Origin: Ignavibacteriaceae bacterium
Lineage (GTDB): Bacteria; Bacteroidota; Ignavibacteria; Ignavibacteriales; Ignavibacteriaceae
Reading direction: 5' to 3'
DNA length: 44,138 nucleotides
Assembly (NCBI GenBank): GCA_031292435.1
Contig: JARLHD010000263.1
Coordinates: forward strand, 1-44,138
Every line of letters starts with the position of its first letter. Position 1 is the stretch's first letter. Below the pieces are notes generated by a model that saw only the letters and a list, made by a program, of their open reading frames with translations, was not told the origin of the DNA and did not search any database. A program made the position numbers and the translations under genes. Of this stretch, positions 27,650 to 35,152 are shown one piece after another.

Positions 27650-28237
27650 GTGATAATAACCAGAGCTTATTCAGATATCATACCTAAAATGAGTGAACTG
27701 CACATTAATTCCTTTGATATACATCATTTTACTTCAAGATTTGGCAGGGAATTATTAAACAGTTATTTAAAGTTTTTGATAGCTCATAATAACTATTCGT
27801 ATGTTGCTATTGATGAAGAACAGAATAAATTTACAGGCTATTTAATTTGCGGGGATAAAACCGAAAAATCAATAAACCTGTTTATTAAAAATAATTTTGT
27901 AAAAGTGATTAAATTGCTATTGAAAAACCCAATTTTCATTATTGAAAAGATTAATGAGATAATAACCAAATTAATTCCACTTATAGGTAAAAAATCAAAA
28001 ACTGAAATGAGAGTATTTATTATAGCCATTGATAATAAATATCAAGGTAAAGGGACCGGCTATTTGTTATTAAAAGCGCTTGAATCAGACTTAATAAAAG
28101 ATAGTATATCTCAATATGGACTCTCAGTAAGGAAGGAAAACAAAAAAGCAATTGAATTTTACAATAAGAATCTATTCAAAATAGAATTTGAGAATAAAAA
28201 ATCTATATTTTATATTAAAAAATTAGTTGTGAGGTAA
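27650..28237 (+). CDS. GNAT-family N-acyltransferase
   Basis: The 195 residues have an acetyl-CoA loop, IIAIDNKYQGKGTGYLLLKALES, and the later strand/helix YGLSVRKENKKAIEFYNKNLF that fits GNAT motif B. The start is GTG at 27650; the ATG two bases earlier reads straight into TGA. Placed between AsnB and a GT2, it probably acylates an amino sugar in the repeat unit, for example the product of the DegT aminotransferase. The acceptor is inferred from context only. Confidence 0.82.
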   Translation: MIITRAYSDIIPKMSELHINSFDIHHFTSRFGRELLNSYLKFLIAHNNYSYVAIDEEQNKFTGYLICGDKTEKSINLFIKNNFVKVIKLLLKNPIFIIEKINEIITKLIPLIGKKSKTEMRVFIIAIDNKYQGKGTGYLLLKALESDLIKDSISQYGLSVRKENKKAIEFYNKNLFKIEFENKKSIFYIKKLVVR

Positions 28238-28239
28238 AC

Positions 28240-29199
28240 CTGGTTTCAGTAATCTGTCCTACTCTTAATGAAGACAAAAATATTGAGAATATATTAAAGT
28301 TCTTTATAAATTCTGTTCCTGAAAAAAAAGAATTATTTATTGTTGATGGTGGTTCTATAGATAAAACAAAAGATATTGTGAATAGATGGAAACTTGTGCA
28401 TAATAATATTTATTTATTGGACAATCCTAACCGATTTGTTCCTTTTGCCCTTAATATTGGAATAAAACAAAGTAGTGGCGATCCAATTATAAGACTTGAT
28501 GCACATACAGAATATGACCAAAATTATATCATTCATATTCTCGAAACTTTTGAAAATACGCATGCAGATATTGTCGGGGGAGCGATGCATCCAGTTGGAA
28601 AAACTATTTTTCAAAAAGCAGTTGCTTTTGCAACAACTAATATATTTGGCATCGGTGGGAGCAAAATTCATGATATTAATTTTTCGGGATATTCTGATCA
28701 TGTTTATCTTGGAGCTTGGAAAAGGAATCTTTTTGAAGAAATTGGATATTTTGATATCCGATTTAAAAGAAATCAGGATGATGAATTTGATTATCGGGCT
28801 AATAAACAAGGGAAAAAGGTATTTTTATCCTCGAAAATCAAATCGTATTATTATCCCCGTAAGGACATTTTACTTTTATTCAAACAATATTTTCAATATG
28901 GTCTGTATAAACCCCTGGTCTTAAAAAAAATCCCTTCCGAAATTAAATTTAGACATGTTGTACCTTCATTATTTTGCTTATATTTAGTTTTATTTTTTAT
29001 TTTCTTTTTTTCAAAAATAATTTTGTTTGTTCCTTTATTATTTTATATAATTTTAGATATATTATTTTCTTTTATAAATAAAGAAAAGCATATTATCAAA
29101 TTTGTATTACTCCTAACATATCCAGTAATTCATATTTCCTATGGGCTAGGATTTATCTTTGGATTTGGATATTTGAGGAAAAAATATATAGTGAAATAA
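28240..29199 (+). CDS. Glycosyltransferase family 2 (ExoA-like), CTG start
   Basis: GT-A inverting transferase. The domain begins VSVICPTLNEDKNIENIL, which lies upstream of every ATG or GTG in frame. The best start is CTG at 28240 with GAGG at 28231-28234, giving 319 residues. The GTG at 28378 would cut off the first two strands. FIVDGGSIDKT, RLDAHTEYDQNY (the D-x-D position) and HDINFSGYSDHVYLGAWKR followed by NQDDEFDYRANKQG resemble succinoglycan ExoA. Two or three membrane helices end the protein. It follows the GNAT gene by two bases. Confidence 0.87.
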   Translation: MVSVICPTLNEDKNIENILKFFINSVPEKKELFIVDGGSIDKTKDIVNRWKLVHNNIYLLDNPNRFVPFALNIGIKQSSGDPIIRLDAHTEYDQNYIIHILETFENTHADIVGGAMHPVGKTIFQKAVAFATTNIFGIGGSKIHDINFSGYSDHVYLGAWKRNLFEEIGYFDIRFKRNQDDEFDYRANKQGKKVFLSSKIKSYYYPRKDILLLFKQYFQYGLYKPLVLKKIPSEIKFRHVVPSLFCLYLVLFFIFFFSKIILFVPLLFYIILDILFSFINKEKHIIKFVLLLTYPVIHISYGLGFIFGFGYLRKKYIVK

Positions 29200-29265
29200 A
29201 TTGCAATATTTCTTGTAATTTTATTGGGGCAAATCATTATTTTGCAAAATTAATAATTAAAATTT

Positions 29266-30426
29266 ATGAACAAAGATTTTTTACTTTTTCACAAACCGTT
29301 TATTTCCGAAGAAGAAATCAATGAGATTGTTGATACCGTCAGATCCGGTTGGCTTAGTATGGGTCCTAAAACAATAAGATTTGAAGACGAATTTACAAAT
29401 TATATTGGTTCTAACCGTTCAATTGCTGTAAATTCCTGGACTGCTGCAGGTCATTTAACTCTTGAGGCTTTTAATATCGAAAGAGGTGATGAAGTAATTG
29501 TGCCGACGATGACATTTCCAGCCACAGCTGAAATTGTATGTTATTTAGGTGCAAAGCCAGTAATAGTTGATGTTTCAGAAGATACTTTGAATATTTCCTT
29601 AGAAGCTATCGAAAAAGCTATCACTCCCAAAACAAAAGCAATAATTCCAGTGCATTATGGTGGTCAGCCATGCGATATGGATGAGATACTTGAAATTGCA
29701 AAATTACATGGACTTAGAGTTATGGAAGATGCCGCCCATGCACTACCCGCAACTTATAAAGGAAAAAAGGTTGGAAGTATTTCTGAGGTAACTTGTTTTA
29801 GTTTTTATGCTACCAAAACTCTTTCAACCGGTGAGGGTGGAATGATTTGTACAAATAATGAAGATATTGCAGACCGGTGCACAATAATGAGGCTTCATGG
29901 TATTAATAGAGATGCATGGAAAAGATATTCTGAAGCTGGGTCTTGGTATTATGAGGTTGTTGCTCCAGGATTTAAATATAATTTTACCGACCTTCAGGCT
30001 TCATTAGGATTACCACAATTAAAGAAAGTTGATTTTATGTGGGATTGCCGAAAAAAAATTGCAAGACTTTATACTGAAGCTTTTAAGGATAACGAACTAA
30101 TTGATCTTCATATTATTAAACCAGACAGGGAATCTTCATGGCATCTTTATCCGATAAGATTAAATCTGGAAAAATTAAATATAAATCGTGCACAATTCAT
30201 TGAGGAATTAAAAAAATTGAACGTGGGTGCAGGTGTTCATTTTATGCCTGTTCATCAACATATGTATTATAAAAATGAATTTAAATTGTTGGATAAAGAT
30301 TATCCTGTTGCTTCAAATGTTTTTCCCCGGCTTGTATCGCTTCCGATTTACCCAGGCATGAGTAAAGAACATGTTAATAAAGTAGTAGACATAGTTTCTG
30401 ACTCCCTAAAAAAATATAAAAGATAA
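29266..30426 (+). CDS. DegT/DnrJ/EryC1-family PLP-dependent sugar aminotransferase
   Basis: Installs an amino group on a keto nucleotide sugar. The 386 residues match the family length. The PLP lysine is K184 in FYATKTLSTGEGG, preceded by VMEDAAHALPATYKGK and FSGWLSMGP-type start SGWLSMGPKTIRFE. The usual EVIVPTMTFPATAE block is present. ATG start without a strong ribosome site. The 66 bases before it are AT-rich with nothing recognisable. It probably works with the nearby SDR and GNAT genes to make an N-acylated amino sugar. Confidence 0.93.
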   Translation: MNKDFLLFHKPFISEEEINEIVDTVRSGWLSMGPKTIRFEDEFTNYIGSNRSIAVNSWTAAGHLTLEAFNIERGDEVIVPTMTFPATAEIVCYLGAKPVIVDVSEDTLNISLEAIEKAITPKTKAIIPVHYGGQPCDMDEILEIAKLHGLRVMEDAAHALPATYKGKKVGSISEVTCFSFYATKTLSTGEGGMICTNNEDIADRCTIMRLHGINRDAWKRYSEAGSWYYEVVAPGFKYNFTDLQASLGLPQLKKVDFMWDCRKKIARLYTEAFKDNELIDLHIIKPDRESSWHLYPIRLNLEKLNINRAQFIEELKKLNVGAGVHFMPVHQHMYYKNEFKLLDKDYPVASNVFPRLVSLPIYPGMSKEHVNKVVDIVSDSLKKYKR

Positions 30427-30438
30427 ATTTTCTCTATA

Positions 30439-31014
30439 ATGGGCAAGCAAGGCAGTTTGATCAAAAGATTAACTGATATTATTATTAGTATCTTCGTTTT
30501 GATAATAACATCTCCTGTTTTATTACTATCCATAATAGCCATCAAATTGGAATCCAGTGGCCCTGCATTATTTATTCAAGAAAGAACAGGACTTTCCGGG
30601 AAAAAATTTAAAATGTATAAGTTTCGTGGAATGATAGATAATGCCCTGTCATATGGTCCGGAATTGACCCAAATTGATGATCCACGAATAACAAAAGTGG
30701 GAAAATTTTTAAGACGAACAAGCATTGATGAAATTCCAAATTTCATAAATGTATTGAAAGGGGAAATGAGTATCATAGGTCCCAGACCTGAAATCATTTC
30801 AATTACTGAAGGTTATAGTGATGAACAAAAAAAAGTTTTTCAATTCAAGCCGGGAATCACTGGATATAGCCAGATAAACGGACGCCAGATGCTATCACCG
30901 GAAGAAAGAGTGAAGATGGAGATTGATTACTACAAAAATGAGAATATTTTTAGGGATGTAACTTTATTATTTCATACAATTAATGTAGTTATTACCAATA
31001 AAGGTAATATATGA
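30439..31014 (+). CDS. Initiating phosphoglycosyl transferase (monotopic, WcaJ/PglC type)
   Basis: Starts repeat-unit assembly by moving a sugar-1-phosphate to undecaprenyl phosphate. The 191 residues form the short, catalytic-core form: N-terminal re-entrant helix (LTDIIISIFVLIITSPVLLLS), ERTGLSGKKFKMYKFR, DPRITKVGKFLRRTSIDEIPNF with the Asp-Glu dyad (D97-E98), GEMSIIGPRPE and KPGITGYSQINGR. It lacks the extra N-terminal helices of WcaJ, so it is closer to PglC/PssY types. It overlaps the Wzi gene by four bases (ATGA). Confidence 0.92.
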   Translation: MGKQGSLIKRLTDIIISIFVLIITSPVLLLSIIAIKLESSGPALFIQERTGLSGKKFKMYKFRGMIDNALSYGPELTQIDDPRITKVGKFLRRTSIDEIPNFINVLKGEMSIIGPRPEIISITEGYSDEQKKVFQFKPGITGYSQINGRQMLSPEERVKMEIDYYKNENIFRDVTLLFHTINVVITNKGNI

Positions 31015-32678
31015 AATTGTTAACCTTTTTTTTTATATTGATTTTAATACAAATCTCAAGTTTCGCCCAGGTAGAAAATATTCCGGCTGATAATTATGTT
31101 TATGATTATTTAAAGGTTCTTTCTGTAAAAGGAATAATTTCCGGATATGATGACATCGTGTTGCCTTTAACAAAAAGAACAATTACAAAATATTTAGAAG
31201 AGGCTGAAAGTAAGAAAAGTTTATTATCTGACAATGAAAAGGGATTATTGGAAAAAATAAAAGTAAAATTAGATATAAATGGAAAAGATACTGGAGTAAT
31301 ATTTACAGATGTTTTTCCTTCGAACCTTAGCTTACTCCTAAGTAAAAACAAATCTAAATATTTTTATTCTTATAAAGATTCCTCAATGAATTTTTATGTA
31401 AACCCAATTATCGAAGATAAATTCATTTATTCTCATGATAAAAACTCAGATGCAAACTTGTTAAATTTCGGTGGAAAATTTTATGGAACTTATTCAGATT
31501 GGTTCGGATTTTATATTTCTGCCTCCAATGGTTTCGAATCCGGGGACAGATCTGTGGCTGAACTAGACCAGCAGGTAAATCAAAGTTTTACTTTCAACAA
31601 CACTGGGATTAATTATTTTGATAATACTGAGGGGTATTTACGAATTGAAAAGGGGAAAATAGGGCTGGAGATTGGGAGAGAAAGAATACTTTGGGGAAGA
31701 GGGATAAATAAGGTTTTTATTTCAAATAATGCTCCTGTATTTGATTTTCTGAAATTTAATGCTGCCTTGGGTATTTTTAGTGTTGATTTTCTCCATGGTT
31801 GGTTGGTACAGCCGCCTAATTTTACGTGGGATACAATTCTAAACGCTTATGTTAAAAATAAAAATCCAAAGTATATTGCTTTGAGTAGAATTGGAGTGAA
31901 TCCGTCTAATAATTTATCGTTTGGTGTATCTCAGACTATTATATATGCTAACAGACCAGTTGAATTAGCATATCTTAATCCATTTATCTTTTTTGAATCG
32001 GCTCAGCGATCATTGAATGATTTAGATAACTCCTTTTTATCATTAGATACTAAGTATATAGTATCTAATGGTATGGAAATATCCACTGTAATCAATTTTG
32101 ATGATATAGATTTTAAAACAATATTTACCGAGGGATTTGGTAGCCTTCAGACGCGTTATATCTGGCAGACTAATTTGATGATCTGTTACCCTTTATTACC
32201 TGAAAATTTGTCTGTTAAGGTTGATTATTTAATGATAAGACCATATATGTATTCCCATTTTGGTATTGGTGAATCCTTAACCTATACAAATAATGGTTAT
32301 ATGATTGGGCCTAATTTACAGCCTAATTCGATAGATTTCTCGTTAATATTTAATTATATAGTGAACCCGGATCTGATAGTTTCTGTAGGATACGATAATA
32401 TAAGACATGGGGGTAATGTATACGATTCCAATGGAAATTTAGTTAGAAATGTAGGAGGGGATGTAAATCAATTCTATAAACTAGAGGACTCAAGAAAAAC
32501 TTATATTCTTGATGGTATTCTTGATGTTACCAATAAGATATCATTTAATTTGGAATATGAGTTTATTATGGGCTTTTATCTTGGGTTTCAATATGATTCT
32601 ATTGTATATCAAAAAAGTGGTTTTGAGAATAAACAAGAAAATAATTTCTGGGGAGTTTTTAAGTATAATATTCTATAA
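31011..32678 (+). CDS. Wzi-like capsule assembly outer-membrane protein
   Basis: The 555 residues begin with a signal peptide (MKLLTFFFILILIQISSFAQ) and a short helical N-domain (VYDYLKVLSVKGIISGYDD). A long run of alternating amphipathic beta strands follows, as in an 18-stranded barrel (for example GYLRIEKGKIGLEIGRERI and LNPFIFFESAQR). Wzi-type proteins help anchor or organise capsule at the surface. It is the last gene of the polysaccharide series and is coupled to the phosphoglycosyl transferase by an ATGA overlap. Confidence 0.85.
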   Translation: MKLLTFFFILILIQISSFAQVENIPADNYVYDYLKVLSVKGIISGYDDIVLPLTKRTITKYLEEAESKKSLLSDNEKGLLEKIKVKLDINGKDTGVIFTDVFPSNLSLLLSKNKSKYFYSYKDSSMNFYVNPIIEDKFIYSHDKNSDANLLNFGGKFYGTYSDWFGFYISASNGFESGDRSVAELDQQVNQSFTFNNTGINYFDNTEGYLRIEKGKIGLEIGRERILWGRGINKVFISNNAPVFDFLKFNAALGIFSVDFLHGWLVQPPNFTWDTILNAYVKNKNPKYIALSRIGVNPSNNLSFGVSQTIIYANRPVELAYLNPFIFFESAQRSLNDLDNSFLSLDTKYIVSNGMEISTVINFDDIDFKTIFTEGFGSLQTRYIWQTNLMICYPLLPENLSVKVDYLMIRPYMYSHFGIGESLTYTNNGYMIGPNLQPNSIDFSLIFNYIVNPDLIVSVGYDNIRHGGNVYDSNGNLVRNVGGDVNQFYKLEDSRKTYILDGILDVTNKISFNLEYEFIMGFYLGFQYDSIVYQKSGFENKQENNFWGVFKYNIL

Positions 32679-32710
32679 TTTAGTTTATGAAGGAAATTAT
32701 ACTGATTCTT

Positions 32711-32753
32711 AGTACATAGATTATTGACCTTGTACTGTTTTTCTTAATAATCT
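32711..32753 (+). terminator. Possible terminator with two interlocked hairpins after wzi-like gene
   Basis: AGTACA (32711-32716) pairs with TGTACT (32731-32736), followed by GTTTTTC, which suits a weak intrinsic terminator. A second pairing, AGATTATT (32718-32725) with AATAATCT (32746-32753), crosses the first, so the two are mutually exclusive or form a pseudoknot. Located 30 bases before the propeptide gene start. Confidence 0.35.
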
Positions 32754-32783
32754 AATTTATATCTGTAATAATATAGGATTTTA

Positions 32784-33518
32784 ATGGTCCGGTTGGGTAT
32801 ATTTTTATTAATTTTTTCTGCATTATATTCATTAAATGCTCAAACGATTAAAATATTAGAATCAAATTTAGATCATATTAAAATGGAGCTATCTTATTCC
32901 GGTTATTATTCCATAAAAGAAAAAGTATATCAGGGGAAAAAATTTGTATATATAGATAAAAACGGCGTATGTTATCGAAAACCCGGAGAGCCATGGATTC
33001 CTTCTCAATATTATAATTTCGGAATACCCTTTAATAAAATTGCTAATTATCAAATTATCAGTGCATCGCAGGAAAAAATTCCTAATATTTCAGTACTTTC
33101 GTATCCGGATTCAGCAAATCAACCAATTGATCGATTGAAATTCGATCCGGCAATATATTCAAAGAATAAAGTATTCCCGGTCTCGCCGATTAATATAACT
33201 GGTCAATTCATAATGCGATATGTTAAAGGCGCTTCGTTAGAAGTAGCACCATATCAATATAATCCTGTAACAAGAGAATTATTTTTTAATAAAAAGATAC
33301 TTGTTCAGATTAACTTTGAACCTGATTCTCATAATCAGGTAAGTTCAATTTATGTAAAAGATAAACTAACAGAAGATTTCGTTGCTTCATCTTTTATCAA
33401 TTCAAAAGAGGCTAAAGAGTTTATCGGAAGATCAGTTAATGTGAAAAGTCCAAATCATTCTACCATCGATACTTCTCGGTATAATTCCAAAATTGTACCC
33501 GCCAATAAATTGAAATAG
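32784..33518 (+). CDS. Orphan C25-protease (gingipain-like) propeptide protein
   Basis: The 244 residues have a signal peptide (MVRLGIFLLIFSALYSLNAQ), then features of the Propeptide_C25 / PorU N-terminal domain: RKPGEPWIPSQYYNFGIP (65-82), QFIMRYVKGASLEVAPYQYNP (141-161) and FFNKKILVQINF (167-178). It stops where a protease would normally continue and has no catalytic domain. Residues 211-226 (KEFIGRSVNVKSPNHS) resemble residues 33-48 of the protease encoded at 35153. It is probably secreted, and may act as a separate inhibitor or chaperone of that protease, or be a remnant. ATG start preceded by AGGA. Confidence 0.75.
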   Translation: MVRLGIFLLIFSALYSLNAQTIKILESNLDHIKMELSYSGYYSIKEKVYQGKKFVYIDKNGVCYRKPGEPWIPSQYYNFGIPFNKIANYQIISASQEKIPNISVLSYPDSANQPIDRLKFDPAIYSKNKVFPVSPINITGQFIMRYVKGASLEVAPYQYNPVTRELFFNKKILVQINFEPDSHNQVSSIYVKDKLTEDFVASSFINSKEAKEFIGRSVNVKSPNHSTIDTSRYNSKIVPANKLK

Positions 33519-33620
33519 GGTAGGAGATAGAGCGGATAGTTCTAATGAATTATTGAAAACATCCATAACAATAGTAAATAACAAAATTAATTCATTAATT
33601 GTTTCGTTAGTAGGATAAAA

Positions 33621-34736
33621 ATGAAAAAAATATTGTGGATAATATTATCTGGTATATTACAATTGTATCCTCAGAACAATATTTCGCCAATTAAGTTAAA
33701 TCTTGCGGATACCCTGTCTCCGAAAATGGAAGTTTATGGCACTCCTCACTTAGATCCCTTGACAGGTACGATTGACGAAAAAGATAGTGGAGCTGTTTTA
33801 ATTAAATCCGACAGAACAGTGCAGCGATATTCCACTATTAAATCAGCTGTCACTTCTGCAGATGCTAATAGCACGATATTAGTCTTTCCGGGCACCTATT
33901 CGGATTCATTGAATATTGCAACCGAAAACATTACTATCAAAGGTATTTCCAATGGTTCAGTAATAATATCTGGTGCATTATACATTACAGCATCAAGAGG
34001 CAGAATTGAGACCTGTACCATAACAGGTAATCTAACATTGATGGGCCAAACTATTAAAGCGTTATTTTATATTAAAGATTGTCACTTGGAAAACAATATA
34101 AGTGTTGGAACTGCTTCAGCAGCAATTTCAAGCAATGTATTTTTTATAGATTGTCTCCTGGGTAAAGATGATACTTGGACCGCAAAAACAATTTATATCA
34201 ATGTAAGTGCTGCTGGAGCTCCGGATATCTATTTTAAACAATGCCATAGTCCGGAATGGACGAATAGCCACAATATTATTTTATCAGGGTATTCACGTGT
34301 AAATATTGAAGGATCTGCAACAATCGTATTTAACTCCATTACAATCAATGGAGGTTCGGGTTACGATAGAGTGCCAATGTTGTTTTTCAAACAATGTTAT
34401 GCGGGTATCATGAATTTAACTTTAACTGGTTATACTGAAATCTCTTGTAATAACTCTGAGATTGTATTTTACAGTACAGCTGCTATAATATCAAATCATT
34501 GTGAATTCGACATGTTTAATTGTAAAATAGATGCCGCAACAAATATGACCATCAATTTCAATTCATTATTACCATCAAGATGGTCCCATTGCCAGGGCAC
34601 AACAAATATAGCTTCTATTGCAGGAACTGGTTTAGCCTATTTACATATTCAGTATTCATTTTTTCAACAAACAAATGTCCCCACTGGTTTGGGATCTGAT
34701 GATGCTAATACTTGGGGAGCATGGGTTGATTATTAA
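33621..34736 (+). CDS. Secreted right-handed beta-helix protein
   Basis: The 371 residues start with a signal peptide (MKKILWIILSGILQLYPQ). After about 70 residues comes a pectin-lyase-like opening, RYSTIKSAVTSADANSTILVFPGTY, then ITIKGISNGSVIISG. Regular short strands follow, with recurring FF/F-KQC turns (FFIDCLLGK, YFKQCHSPE, FFKQCYAGI, MFNCKI). This is the pattern of a parallel beta-helix as in phage tail spikes and pectate lyases. I see no catalytic acid set, so an adhesive or sugar-binding role is as likely as an enzyme. AGGA precedes the ATG. It is followed by the small tail-fibre-like gene 17 bases downstream. Confidence 0.75.
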   Translation: MKKILWIILSGILQLYPQNNISPIKLNLADTLSPKMEVYGTPHLDPLTGTIDEKDSGAVLIKSDRTVQRYSTIKSAVTSADANSTILVFPGTYSDSLNIATENITIKGISNGSVIISGALYITASRGRIETCTITGNLTLMGQTIKALFYIKDCHLENNISVGTASAAISSNVFFIDCLLGKDDTWTAKTIYINVSAAGAPDIYFKQCHSPEWTNSHNIILSGYSRVNIEGSATIVFNSITINGGSGYDRVPMLFFKQCYAGIMNLTLTGYTEISCNNSEIVFYSTAAIISNHCEFDMFNCKIDAATNMTINFNSLLPSRWSHCQGTTNIASIAGTGLAYLHIQYSFFQQTNVPTGLGSDDANTWGAWVDY

Positions 34737-34753
34737 TTTTATAGGAATTAAAA

Positions 34754-35143
34754 ATGAAACTACTAATTCTACTTTTAACATTATTTAGTGTACTTAGTTT
34801 TTCGCAGGAATTTCATAGTTCCACTATTAGAACATCCGGAAGAATTTACACATACCAGGATTCTTTATTATCTCCAACCATAGATTGGACTAAAGGAAAT
34901 TGTAAAATAACAGTATTGAATGCAAACACTACATTTAATATGATCAATTCAGTTAATGGTGCGCAAATAACTGTTGTTGTATATAATAGCAGCACATATA
35001 CTGTTTCCTGGAATTGTATCGAGGCAAACATTATTTGGAGCGGTGGATCTCCGCCTATTCAATCAACTGGTGGTAAAACTGATATTTATTCATTTATCAG
35101 AGCCGGAGGAAAAATATATGGTACTGTTGCACAAAATTTTTAA
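34754..35143 (+). CDS. Small secreted protein with phage tail-fibre-like C-terminal domain
   Basis: The 129 residues have a signal peptide (MKLLILLLTLFSVLSFSQ). The rest resembles the small beta domain that ends many phage tail-fibre and tail proteins: VNGAQITVVVYNSSTYTVSW, then IIWSGGSPPIQSTGGKTD, then FIRAGGKIYGTVAQNF. The WxGGxxP step and the final Y-G-x-x-x-Q/x-N-F are the marks I rely on. No other phage gene is nearby, and the signal peptide indicates export by the cell rather than incorporation in a virion. It lies between the beta-helix gene and the protease, with nine bases to the latter. Confidence 0.7.
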   Translation: MKLLILLLTLFSVLSFSQEFHSSTIRTSGRIYTYQDSLLSPTIDWTKGNCKITVLNANTTFNMINSVNGAQITVVVYNSSTYTVSWNCIEANIIWSGGSPPIQSTGGKTDIYSFIRAGGKIYGTVAQNF

Positions 35144-35152
35144 AGACACAAA

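Noticed and set aside
31838..31858. TTATGTTAAAA resembling a dif right arm
   Set aside because: It lies inside the Wzi coding frame and has no matching left arm at the right distance.
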